This document shows positions 22,081 to 32,412 of a stretch of 64,000 nt of DNA, in pieces. Position 1 is the first letter of the stretch. Each line of letters opens with the position of its first letter. The DNA is taken from the NCBI RefSeq assembly GCF_029867415.1, contig NW_026705389.1:1-64000 (forward strand), in the 5' to 3' direction. The notes under the pieces are model-generated. The model saw nothing but the letters and a program-made list of their open reading frames with translations, did no database searches and had not been told where the DNA came from. Position numbers and translations under genes: made by a program. The DNA comes from Vicia villosa. Taxonomy: Eukaryota; Streptophyta; Magnoliopsida; Fabales; Fabaceae.

Positions 22081-22920
22081 CATGAACTCAAGTTTCCCCT
22101 GCAAGTTCCAGAGAAACTTTTTCCTTCGAGACAACAGTTCATACACAAGGATCTCCCCAAGCAAGTCAACAAATGGTTGTCTCCCTCAAGGAAATAGTTT
22201 GTTCACTTTTGGAATTCCTCAGCCGAGAATCTCCCGCAGAGCGACATTCGACAGTCTTCTTCAGATAAGATAGTCTGCTTCACATTTTGGAATTACCTAG
22301 AGGTTTGGTATTTCCCCAGCAGGGTCAAGAGGTGCCACTTTTTGGTTAAAAATTTTTTTTTTCAGAATCTCCCAGCAGATCGACAAATGATTCCCCAGCG
22401 GAGTCAGTGAATGATAGTCTTCGTCCAGAAGATAGTTCAGATTCCCCAACAAAGTCAGCAAATGGCAGTCTCTTTCAGCAGAAGACAGTTTGCTCACTTT
22501 CTATCATAACAGAGTCAGCAAATGGCAGTCTCTTTCAGCAGAAGACAGTTTGCTCACTTTCTATCACAACAAAGTCAGCAAATGGCAGTCTCTTTCAGCA
22601 GAAGACAGTTTGCTCACTTTCTTTCATGACAGGGTCGACAAATGGCAGTCTCTCCCAGTAGAAGACAGTTTGCTCCCCTAGCAATTGGCAAATGGCAGTC
22701 TTTTCCCAAGAAAAGACAGTTTGTCTGATAAATACTCAAGAGATCGACAAATGGCAGTTTCTTCGAACAGTTTGTCTGTTTCTGGGATGTTTAACTCCCC
22801 ACAGAGTCGATGAATGGCAGTTTTCCTCTTAGGAAAACAGTTCGTTGATTCCCTAGGCATCAGTCGACGAATGGCAGTTTCCACCCCGAAAACAGTTCGT
22901 CCGCCTTCAAACAAAGTCAT
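22081..22920 (+). repeat. Hairpin array with AATGGCAGTC core (outer Ogre 3' region)
   Basis: Three 60-bp units at 22457, 22517 and 22577 are followed by more diverged ones up to 22900. The outer stems are AGCAAA/TTTGCT (three units), GGCAAA/TTTGTC (one wobble), GACAAA/TTTGTC, TCGATGAA/TTCGTTGA (two wobbles) and GACGAA/TTCGTC. Inner stems also vary in step: GTCTTTTC/GAAAAGAC and GTTTTCCT/AGGAAAAC. A related unit with AACAAA/TTTGTT lies at about 22167-22196. The unit near 22632 keeps only four pairs. Confidence 0.85.
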
Positions 22921-22982
22921 TAGCCCCTCAAAAGATCATGAGGCCATATGACATTCTTTCAAAGACGTCAAGTCAAAAGGGA

Positions 22983-23220
22983 AGATGGTGAAGTTTCTTT
23001 ACAGCCGTCAAATGGCATCTTATCTCCAAGCGCTGGTAAGAAGTTTGACGAGGAAACAAACCTTTGAAGTTTCTTTACAGCCGTCAAATGGCATCTTATC
23101 TCCAAGCGCTGATAAGAAGTTTGACGAGGAAACAAACCTTTGAAGTTTCTTTATTTACCATCAAATGGCGTCTCGTCTCCAAGTGCTGATGAGAAGTTTG
23201 ATGAGGAAACAAACCGTTGG
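22983..23220 (+). repeat. Three double-stem hairpin repeats (outer Ogre 3' region)
   Basis: Three 76-77-bp units begin at about 23006, 23082 and 23159. Outer stems are CGTCAAA/TTTGACG in the first two and CATCAAA/TTTGATG in the third. Inner stems are TCTTATC/GGTAAGA, TCTTATC/GATAAGA and TCTCGTC/GATGAGA. All pairs are kept, one or two of them as G-U. Confidence 0.88.
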
Positions 23221-23575
23221 AAATTTTCTCTTTATCTGAGATATTGTCCAAACACAACCGAGACCAGTTTCGAGATATGGACATCCGAAACGAGGAGAGG
23301 TTGTTTACCTTTTTCTAAGTATCAACACTTAGTTAAAGAAGATGGATTACGCATCCAACATTGCCATCCATTCACCAGAATCCACATCAAGTATTTCTGC
23401 AGGAGTTTGTCTCCTCATCCCCCGCCAAGCGCGACAACGGGATCAAGTCATGCAAAGACTATGTCAGTTACAACATCTCAGGAGCGCCCAAAATTCGGGC
23501 ATTCTTTGATATTTAAGTCTCTTTTACGCAGGAGAGATCGAGATATCAATCTCTCTCCCTCCAGATAAAAGAAAC

Positions 23576-23590
23576 TTAAATAGGGGCATC
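23576..23590 (+). promoter_or_regulatory. Polypurine tract before 3' LTR
   Basis: The purine-rich AAATAGGGGCATC directly precedes the LTR start at 23591. It is comparable to CAGGGGCAGC before 10761. Confidence 0.6.
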
Positions 23591-25130
23591 TGTCATACCC
23601 TAATTTTTGACCCCCCTGAGATGGCATATCTTCAGGATTTTTCATCAGGTCAAGACAAGTTCCCAGAGCAGTCACTTCTCCATCTGGTATCCAATCGAGG
23701 ATGCTCAAAGACAAGAAAGTTCAGGCAAAGGATCAATCAATACAAGGATTAGTCCCTAATACAATCATGAGGCTCAAAGACTTCACTTTTCTCATCTATG
23801 ATTGATTAGACATCCAGTCATATGAGTACAGGTTTACTCAGGTCACCAGACTAGGGTTTTGAGCCTATCAAGGACTAAAATCAGGGATCACTTTTGGGAA
23901 ACCCTAAAAAGCCTCAGGGAACCATTCAAAGACATCAATCATCTTCAAATAACTCATATTACAAGATCTACTGGACATCACACTTCAATTCAAAGTCTAC
24001 AGTCATTATTTTCACATGGTCGACAAATTAGGGTTTTGACCTAATTCACCAAGATAGTTGACTTTTAATCAGGGCATGAATCCAAAACTCAAGACATGAT
24101 TCAAGAATCTCTACTACCTCAATATAATCCATTTACATCATTCATTTGAGGAAAAGATCTTGTTTCTACACAAAAGCCCAAAAATTCACTTTGTTAGGAA
24201 AAAGTCAACTGTGAAGGATCATCATTGACTTTTAAGGTTTTTGGTCAAAAAATGACTTTCAAAGATCAATATCATCAATATATGGATGTCAAAGTCATTT
24301 GACCAAAGAAATTCAAAGAAATTCATCAAGGAGCGAAAAGTCGGGAATTAGGGTTTTTGAAGGCATGGTGAGAACTCAAAATTTCACCTACACAACTCAA
24401 AAAACTTCCAACATGAAAGTTGTAGATCTTGCAAAATAAAACAACATCTTACAAAGGAACTTTTTTCAAAAGATCAACCATTTATGAAGTTTTGGAAATT
24501 TTGAAGTTTAGGTCATAAACACTTAGAAATTTTTCTAAGTGTTTTAACCTAGTTTTCATCCAACTTTGGGCTCATTTTTCACAAATTTCCCAAATGATTC
24601 TGAAGAAGACATAAAATAATGATTTGAAGTAGATGTTTAGGGCTTTCCAAATTGTGTTCAACCTTCTCCAAATTCAATTTGAGCTAGGAGTTATGCTTGT
24701 TCAAAGTTGGCCTCATGAAGTGAAATTATAGGTCATGTACAATTTGAAACTTTGCAATTTTGTGCATTTTGCTTCACTAAATGATGCTACACGACCTCTA
24801 ATACATCTGAAGACATGTCATACATTCAAATTCATCATTGCATAAGGATTAGAGAAGATTCCCAAAAACAAAGGCATGTGATTATGTAATGATTGCATTT
24901 TTGAATTTATGGCAAATGGTGAATCATCAAGGAATCTTGCTCTAAGCCAATTAGAACTCTCCTCTGAATCAGAAATGTTCCCTAAGATCATGCAAGATCA
25001 ATGGTTGGGGAAGCTAGCCCGAAAATGCATCATTGCATTTGGGATATTTTCAAACTTTCTTCATGGCTAAGAAACCAAACTCACCTCATTAAGCAAGCTT
25101 ACTATGATCAATTACTCTGAACCAATTCCC

Positions 25131-25138
25131 TATAAATA
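25131..25138 (+). promoter_or_regulatory. LTR TATA box of outer Ogre
   Basis: TATAAATA in the context CCCTATAAATAGAGGCCTCA lies 1.54 kb into the LTR. A closely similar box occurs at 58263-58270 in the third element. Confidence 0.7.
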
Positions 25139-26084
25139 GAGGCCTCATTCTCATTCAGAAACCACACCAAAGCAACTCAATTCCTTGCTTTCTCTTTCTC
25201 TTCTCATGCTTATTGTTTTTCAAAGTTCTTTGGCAAGAAGAATCGTTTTCTTCAAACCAGAGCTCATCTTTGGAAAGTAAGCATTCTAACATCTCAAGGG
25301 AGGTCATTTGAGGTGATCCAAGCACCTGGATCACTTCTGTAAGTGGAGGAACACCATTGTTGCTCTCACTTTGGAGCATTTGCAGTTGGAGGTCCATGGA
25401 GTAATTCAGGAGGTTCTGAGCCAAGCCAATCATCCAGGCACATTCCTCAGGTCATAGTGAAGCTAACCAGATGGCTGCAGCTCATCTGTAACTCAAGAAT
25501 CAACACCCTCCATGTTCACTTGAAGCTGAAATCGAGGGAGGACCATAGAGCAATTCAGGAGGATTCAAGCTCCAACAAGCATTCAGTTAGCATCATTGAG
25601 TCTCAGGGAAGCTATTGAGATCATTCATTCAAGCCCAGGTGCTCTCAATCATCCTCACGACCTCCATTTTCAGAGGTAAGTTCCTGAACCTCACTTCTCT
25701 AATTTAAGTACTCTTTGTGAAATAGCTCGATTCTATCTTGTTCAGCATCATCAGAGGATTGAAAACCCTCTATCATCATCCATTTATCTTGCAGTATAGT
25801 CATTTAATTTGATTTTGAAATTTTAGGGTTCTTCACGATTTCTGGTAAATTAGTTAGATGTAGTTAATATTAATTCATGTTAGTTACATATTTAGAATCG
25901 TGAGTGAATTTAGAGCAAGTTTCATGTTTACATCATTGCAAATGGTTGAGAGTTGAGAGAGTTCAGAAATTTGAATTGATGGAGCTTGAGGTTGAAGACG
26001 AAGATGGAGGGTGGCGCCATTTTTCAAATCTCTGAGCAAAGTTTGTTTTATTTTTAATGATAGGCATTCCCTTAACGACTGAAC

Positions 26085-26170
26085 AAACTTGCCCTAGTGG
26101 CCTCCCATACGCCCTTAGTATCATCATGCCTCAAGTCTGGGGTTCGAATCCCCCTCGCCCCAGACTTTTT
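26085..26170 (+). other. tRNA-like Pol III module A in LTR
   Basis: An A-box-like TGCCCTAGTGG (26090-26100), a perfect B box GGTTCGAATCC (26141-26151) in a GGGG/CCCC T-stem, and a T5 run (26166-26170) follow one another with tRNA-gene spacing. No full cloverleaf is evident. Confidence 0.5.
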
Positions 26171-26245
26171 GATTCTTTTATTTTTCAAGGATTTGCAACT
26201 TGTTTTGAAACATAACCAAATGAAGGCAAGTCACTATCACCACAC

Positions 26246-26330
26246 GCGCGTTGGCTCAGTGGTGTTTGTTTTGAGTGTGTAACCTAGAGGGCGTGGGTTC
26301 AAACCCTCCAAGGGCCAAAACTATTTTTTT
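26246..26330 (+). other. tRNA-like Pol III module B in LTR
   Basis: A perfect A box TGGCTCAGTGG (26252-26262), a perfect B box GGTTCAAACC (26296-26305) and a T7 run (26324-26330) lie 80 bp after module A. Acceptor-stem pairing is not clear, so it is called tRNA-like. Confidence 0.55.
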
Positions 26331-26880
26331 ACACACAATTTCTTTCATTTTCTCACAAACTTCACATATTTATTTAACCTATCAAATTAATTTATTTTCA
26401 CTTCATTTTTCACACACTTATCATTTAATATACCTATTTTGGGAATAAATAAAAAAATCATAAAAATATTATTTATTTCATATATTTTTTATTAGGTTTA
26501 AAATAGTATGTTTTAAGTGTTTTCTTAAATACTTTAAATACATATATTCACTTTGTTTTAACCTAATCATTTTGTAAATAAAGTTTATGATAAAACCCTA
26601 ATTGTTTAGGTCTTAATTAAGTAAAAATCTTTATTTTTACTTTGATTAAGTTGACTTTTGTCAATATTCAAAACTGTTTTCAATCTCTAATTAAACGGAC
26701 GATTAAGGTTTTCAAACAACAAAACCTTGTATCATTCCAAATCATTGTCAAATTGCTTTTACACCAGTACTGCAAAGTACTGGGCCTCTAATAGAGTGTA
26801 AGTCCCAAAAACCTTCTCTTCTTAGCTTGTTTTCAAAACTGTATTTTCAAAATCTTCTTTCTGTTTTCAAAATATTCTTC
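26331..26880 (+). other. AT-rich LTR segment, nothing else seen
   Basis: This is low-complexity AT-rich sequence within the outer LTR, with no ORF or repeat that I can support. Confidence 0.6.
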
Positions 26881-26881
26881 T

Positions 26882-27374
26882 GGTATTTGAAGGGCATTAT
26901 TCCCGGTGAAACTCTTCAGATACCTATGTGACCTTTGTCCATCTTCACTTCTTCTGTTTTCAAAAATCATTAACTGTTTATAATAAATATTCAACTGTTA
27001 TCAACAAAACAACAAAAATTACTGTTGAGGCTCTGTACATACTTCTTCAATGGCCTCCACTCCATCCAGGTTAGGCTTTACAAGCTTTCAATTTACAGTC
27101 TTTATTTAAATTACTGTCAAATATAAACTGTCCATATATTAGTTTAGAACTACGTTTGAGTATAAACCTTAGGACAGTTAAACTATATATATATTATAGG
27201 AATATGGCCTAGGATTGAGAATGTCTTCCCGGTGAAGGCTCTTTCCTAATTAGAGATCTGTAGTTCAAACCCCCAAGATGAATTATTCCCGGTGAAACAT
27301 CTTGGTAAAAACCTTAGAATCCAAATAATAGGACACATCCACCCAAAGAGGAATTATTCCCGGTGAAACCTCTT
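26882..27374 (+). repeat. Hairpin family with 17-nt loop ATTATTCCCGGTGAAA
   Basis: Three hairpins share a 17-nt loop (NATTATTCCCGGTGAAA) and differ in stem. At 26882-26924 GGTATTTGAAGGG pairs with CTCTTCAGATACC (13 pairs, two G-U). At 27273-27305 CCAAGATG pairs with CATCTTGG. At 27346-27374 AAGAGG pairs with CCTCTT. A weaker relative with a CTTCCCGGTGAAGG core is at about 27212-27247. The third element has the first type at about 60076-60114 with one mismatch. Confidence 0.9.
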
Positions 27375-27424
27375 ACCCATTTGCTTAGAGCCAAAATAAG
27401 TTCAAAACTACATAAGCTTTCTCT

Positions 27425-29168
27425 TGTGCTATAACAAGGACCCTCGATTAGCCTCCTCTTGGGCTTTGTACAAGGACCCACAGGCTTCTTAAAAGCATTT
27501 CCAGCTTCCTCTTGAGCTTGTATACAAGGACCCATCAGGTTTCTTATAAACATAGGAACAGGTCTTTAGTCACCTTTTAGCCTACCCTGGTGAGTTTCTT
27601 CCAATTTAAACCAGACTTTAAACAAGTTAAGTTTGTCTCAATTTTGCATTGAGTACACCTTTTGGAATGAGAGACATGGATAGTCTCTGTCACCCTTATC
27701 TTCATCAATCTTCCTTAGCAGAGTCTAGGATCCATGTTTGATCATCCTCAGCATTGAGTCAGCCTTCATCTTGGGCTTTAAACAAGAAGTCTCCACTAGA
27801 TAATCTTTCTGCCATTCATTTTAACAAATTCCCTGGAAAGGGTTAGCCTCCAACATCTGTCTAAAATAAAATCCCTGGAAAGGGTTAGCCTCCAACATCT
27901 GTCTAAAATAAAATCCCTGGAAAGGGTTAGCTTCCACACATTCCTTCATTTCAATAAAACCCCTGGAAAGGGTTAGCCTCCAAAGTCAATTAATAAAAAG
28001 TCAAAAAATAAAGATTCATTTCTCTTAGGAGATAATTTCCCCAAAAGAGTCAAAACCCCTGGAAAGGGTCAGCCTCCAAAAACATGATAAAAGTCAGTCT
28101 TTTAATAGACAAATTCACCAGCTGAGTCAAAATCCCTGGAAAGGGTTAGCTTCCAAAGAAAAACAGTCTTTTTAATCTCCAGTAGAGTCAAAACCAACAA
28201 AAACAGTTAGCCTCAACCTTGGGCTTCATACAGGGCACCAAACAATAAAACTCCCCTGTCAAGAGTCAGCCTCAACCTTGGGCATTGTACAAGGCAGATA
28301 ATAGAGTCTCCCCAGTGAGTTCTTCATCATTCAGTAGCCACAACCTTGGGCTTTGTACAAGGCAGATAAACCATACTTTCATGTGTCAAAGATTCCTAAC
28401 ACTTAGGATCTTTCCCCATATAGTCATCCATACTCAATTCATTTATTTAAGAGTCCGCCACAACCTTGGGCTTTGTACAAGGCAGAAAATAATGTTTTTC
28501 ATAGCTAGAGTCAGCCTCAACCTTGGGCTTTGTACAAGGCACATAAATAGAGTCTCCCTCAGTAGAGTCAGCCTCAATTCTGGGCTTTGTACAGAACACC
28601 AAATAAAATCCATCAAATAAACACTCTCCAAATAGAGTCAGCCTCAATTCTGGGCTTTGTACAGAACACTAAAATACCCTGTAATTAATCCCCAGTGGAG
28701 TTATCATTTCAATAAGTCAATAAAATCAATCAAAAAGCCTCAAGCTTGGGCCTCATACAAGCCAGCTAAAGTCAAATCTTTTATACAGTAGATAGACATA
28801 GCTTATCTCTATAGAGAGATATTTTTACTACTCTACCACATTCAAACAAACAAACATTTCAAATTTCAATTTCAATCAAAGTCTCCCATTTAGGACTCTG
28901 AAAGACATGCTCTGGCACATCCCCAGACTTGTACACTTTCCCTAATTTGGACGAGCATCTTTCTTTCATTTAAGAGGCATCTGACTGGCATACTTGCACA
29001 CACAAGTAAGGTCCCCCTCTTGAATGAAATGAATTCAGTTATTCTGTCACTCTTTCAAAATGTTTGTGGTAGAATAGTACAAATACCTCTCTGTAAATAT
29101 GATTTCATGTCTCTTTACTGTAAACAGAGATTTAATTCCAAGCTTCAACCTTGAGCTTCAAGCAAGGC
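27425..29168 (+). repeat. Hairpin family with GGGCTTTGTA loop
   Basis: About thirteen units related to CCTTGGGCTTTGTACAAGG are scattered here. The stems vary in step: CCTTG/CAAGG (most), TCTTG/CAAGA (about 27769), TTCTG/CAGAA (28578-28596 and about 28647), GCTTG/CAAGC (28744-28762), and CCTTG/CAGGG or TCTTG/CAAGG with one wobble pair. They are interspersed with AGAGTCAGCCTCAA spacers. Confidence 0.88.
27831..28160 (+). repeat. Tandem CCCTGGAAAGGGTTAGC repeats
   Basis: Six copies of CCCTGGAAAGGGTTAGCCTCC occur at irregular 41-100 bp spacing. CCCT-GGAA-AGGG forms a 4-bp stem closed by a GNRA-type loop. Here the stem does not vary, so there is no covariation evidence for this family. Confidence 0.8.
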
Positions 29169-29426
29169 ACAAAAAAACAATTAATTTCCCTAGTTAGTTC
29201 CCCGAACTACATTAAGCTCTGACTTCCACTAGGGATATGTAGGCATGAGGTTCACAAGGAATCTCACCGAGCTAATAAAATACCAAAAATAGTCAGTCTG
29301 TCTGTCTGTCTGTCTTTTCAAATCAAATCAATTCCTTCTCCTAACACAAAGGAGAAACTTTCCCAATCATTAGCAGCAAACACAATCACAATGACACAGA
29401 GAAGGTTCCTGTAGAGTACTACAGAT

Positions 29427-29455
29427 ATGTAGGGTGTTTAAACACTTCCCTATGT
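29427..29455 (+). other. Terminal LTR hairpin of outer Ogre
   Basis: ATGTAGGG pairs with CCCTATGT through eight pairs, two of them G-U, just before TATAACCGACC. It is the positional counterpart of the hairpins at 5855 and 60222. Confidence 0.6.
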
Positions 29456-29710
29456 ATAACCGACCTCCCGGACTCCAGAATTTCTAGTCTAGGTGAAATC
29501 CCCACACTTAGCAAACTCCTAGGGTTTAGTTGAGATCTTTTTTCCCCTTTCCTACTCGTAGGACAATAAGAAAGTTCGTGTGATATCGTAGGAAGAACTG
29601 AAATAAAATTCATCCCGCCACGGGCGCATTCTCCTTCCAAATTTCGCGTGAAGGGTCTAGCGTGCCGTCCTCCCAAGTGAAACGGGGAGGTAAAAGAAAA
29701 CGACACCACA

Positions 29711-32387
29711 GCAGTCTTCACATCCATATGTTCCAGTTCTAGGTCAAACTATGCCACCATGGCAAGAAACATTCGAATGGACCTATGCTTCACAACAAAA
29801 GAAAATACATCATTGAAGTCGACACCTTCTTTCTGAGTGAAACCCCTTGCAACTAACCTTGCCTTGTATCTTTTTGACGTCACTCCTTCAATTCCTTCCT
29901 TAACTTTGAAAATCCATTTACAGCTGACTAACCTTGCCCCAGCAGGTTTCTTGATCAGTTCCCAAGTGTGATTATCATGAAGAGATTTCATCTCATCATT
30001 CATGGCCTTCAGTCATTCGGTCTTATTTCGACTCCTCATAACTTCCTTATAGTCTCTAGGTTCTTCGTCTAGAACCTCACTTGCAGAGATTAAGGAATAA
30101 GCAATAAGATATGCATACCCAAGTCTCTAAGGTGGCTTGATGACTCTTCTCGACCTATCTCTCGACAATAGGTAGTCATCGACAGTTTCCTCAACTTCCT
30201 TAGCATCTTCTGCTTCTTCTTCGACTTCATCTGGAATATGCAATTCAGCATCAACTTGCTCCACCTCAACAAGAATCTCTACCTGTTCCAGCTCTTCTGC
30301 ACTTCGACCATCATCATCACCAGTTTTCTTGAAATCCATCTCAGCTTCATTCAAAACTACATCTCGACTGGTGATACACCTCTTGTGACCTGGCTCTATG
30401 CACCATAGCCTATAAGCTTTGACTCCTTCAGGATATCCCATGAACATGCATTTAAGAGCTCTAGGTTCGAACTTGTCTTGCCTAATGTGAGCATAGGTTA
30501 TGCAGCCAAATACTCTCAGTATGTTGAGATCTGGTGGATGTCCCGACCAAAATTCTTAAGGTGTCTTCATATCTAACGCTGTTGAAGGACATGTGTTTAT
30601 CAGATATGTTGCTGTCGAAATAGCCTCAGCCCAAAACACCTTCTTTAATCCAGCACTAGTCAACATGCATCTGACTCTCTCCAAAATAGTTCGATTAAAC
30701 CTTTCAGCCAAACCATTTTGTTGTGGAGTACCTGCAGTATTTTTATGCCTTGCAATACCAGAGGCAACACAAAAACTGTCGAATGCCTCATTGCAAAATT
30801 CAAGGCCATTATCGGTTCTCAACCTCTTGACCTTCCTGCCAGTCTGATTTTCACCCAGAGTCTTCCAACTTTTGAAATTCTCAAAAGTTTCATCCTTAGT
30901 CTTCTGGATGAATACCCATAACTTCCTGGAATAATCATCAACTATGGATAGAAAATACCTTGCTCCTGAATATGATAGACACCTTGCAGGCCCCCAAAGA
31001 TCAGCATGGATGTAATCAAGGGGTCCATGAGTTCTTTGTTTGCCTTTGTTGAACTTCACTCTGCAAGATTTTCCATGTACACGGGGTTCAAAAAACTTCA
31101 GCTTTTCGACTTTGTCTCCACCAAGCAGATTTTGTTTCTCTAATTCGACCAGACCTCTTTCACTGACATGGCCCAATCTCATGTGTCAGATTTTTGTCTT
31201 CGACAAAGGTTTCGTGGATGCAACATTTGTCAAACCACTTACAACTTCAGCCTCAAGGATATACAAGCCTTGTCTCTTCACGCCTCTTAAGACTTCCTTC
31301 GACCCCTTCATGACTCTTAGGATACTTTTTTCTCCTTGGAAAACATATCATTTCTTGTCGAATTCACCAAGAGAAAGTAGATTTCTCTTCAAATCAGGAA
31401 CATACCTAACTTCAGTCAGCAACCTTATTTACTCGTCATGGAGCTTGAATCTCACATATCCAACACCTGCAATCTTGCAAGCTTTGTTGTTTCCCAGCAG
31501 TATTGATCCACCATCTTGATCACATAATTCCTCGAACAAGTCTTTGTTTGGAGTCATATACCGAGTGCAACCTGAATCCATAATCCACTCCTTCCTAGAG
31601 TCACTGCTCGAAACCACAAAGACATCAGATGATTCAAAATTATCTTGAACAATGGCTGCATTGCCATTATCTTTACCTCCATGATCTTTAAGGCGTTCAG
31701 GGAACACCTTTCTTGTGTGACCCTCCTTCTTGCAATGATAGCATCGAATGTCGGATGCTTCGCCGCTGTAAGACTTCGACTGGCTTTTGCCATTCTTCAT
31801 GTCAAACTTGCCATCCTTTCATAAGAATTTGCCCTTAACGGCCGAACCTTCACCAACAGTCGAAGGTTTATGCTCCTTTCGTTCGTTGAAGTCCTTAGAA
31901 TACATGGCTGATTGAAATTCTTCAAAGGTCAGGGACTCCCTTCCATACAAGAGAGTTTCTTTGAAGTGAGCATGTGATCGAGGAAAAGCGAACAATAGTA
32001 ACAGCGCTTGATCTTCATCATAGATCTTCACATCAATATTTTCAAGATCAAGAATCAGCTTATTGAACATATCCAACTGCTCAGCCAACACTTTATTTTC
32101 AATCATCTTGAATTAATACAAAGCTTGCTTCAGGTAGAGTCGATTTACCAGCGATTTGGTCATGTACAAACTTTCAAGTTTCGTCCAAGGCTCAACAGAA
32201 TTGCGCTGCGTGCTTTCTCGATCATAGTCGTCTTCTCCGCTGCCGTTAATGCAGCATTCATGGCTGCCTCTCCCTTCAACGCTTCCAAGCAACCCTGCTG
32301 AACCAATAGGGCTTTCATCTTCAAGCGCCACAGGCCGAAATCATTCACTCTGGTGAACTTTTCAATCTTATACTTTGTTGAAGGCAT
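29711..32387 (-). pseudogene. copia gag-pro-int-RT polyprotein, degenerate and truncated
   Basis: The gag starts at the ATG at 32387-32385 (MPSTKYKIEKFTRVNDFGLW). It shifts frame near 32170 and has a stop near 32110. The gag zinc knuckle (about 31746-31700) reads CYHCKKEGHTRKVF, with the last Cys changed to Phe. The protease motif WIMDSGCTRYMTP is at about 31587-31549. The pre-integrase segment has lost one zinc-binding Cys. The integrase core (about 31080-30600) keeps its Asp, Asp and Glu in LDYIHADLWGP, LRTDNGLEF and PQQNGLAERFNR. An acidic linker (about 30400-30130) leads to the RT start (WELIKKPAGARLVSCKWIFK, about 29970-29910). In-frame stops between these blocks make it non-functional. 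Confidence 0.9.
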
Positions 32388-32412
32388 CTTCTCCACGCTC
32401 ACCGCACCAATT

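Larger units (their letters stand above)
1..29710 (+). mobile_element. Ogre-type Ty3/gypsy retrotransposon (outer, 5' part outside window)
   Basis: This is the 3' portion of a giant LTR retrotransposon. In order it shows the end of the gag-pro region (1-684), a noncoding gap where Ogre elements carry an intron (685-1045), RT, RNase H, an archaeal-type RNase H and integrase (1046-2387 continuing at 19054-21140), a 2.4 kb untranslated region full of hairpin repeats, a G-rich polypurine tract (about 23576-23590) and a 3' LTR (23591-29710). The order RT-RNase H-second RNase H-integrase without a chromodomain is the established signature of the Tat/Ogre lineage. The element is split at 2387/19049 by a nested element. 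Its right end abuts a copia RT gene read on the minus strand, so it inserted into that older element. The 5' LTR and gag are outside the window. Confidence 0.93.
23591..29710 (+). repeat. 3' long terminal repeat of outer Ogre
   Basis: The LTR starts TGTCATACCCTAATTTTTGA after the polypurine tract and ends GACACCACA. The end is fixed because the next base resumes a copia RT reading frame on the minus strand. Its length of 6120 bp is in the range of the largest Ogre LTRs. It holds a TATA box at 25131, two tRNA-like modules (26085-26330), hairpin families at 26882-29170, a TCTG microsatellite (about 29297-29315) and a terminal hairpin at 29427-29455. Many short open frames run through it; none looks like a protein gene. 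The 5' LTR is outside the window, so its boundary rests on one copy. Confidence 0.85.

Noticed and set aside
23140..23568. 142-codon open frame
   Set aside because: It runs through hairpin repeats in the Ogre 3' untranslated region with no homology to known domains.
25155..25618. Open frames of about 90 codons on both strands
   Set aside because: They lie in the LTR just after the TATA box, show no domain, and overlap each other on opposite strands.
26246..26318. True tRNA gene
   Set aside because: A and B boxes are present but no acceptor stem or anticodon arm can be folded, so only tRNA-like is claimed.
30593..31519. Open frames on the + strand
   Set aside because: They are antisense shadows of the copia integrase and gag-protease genes.
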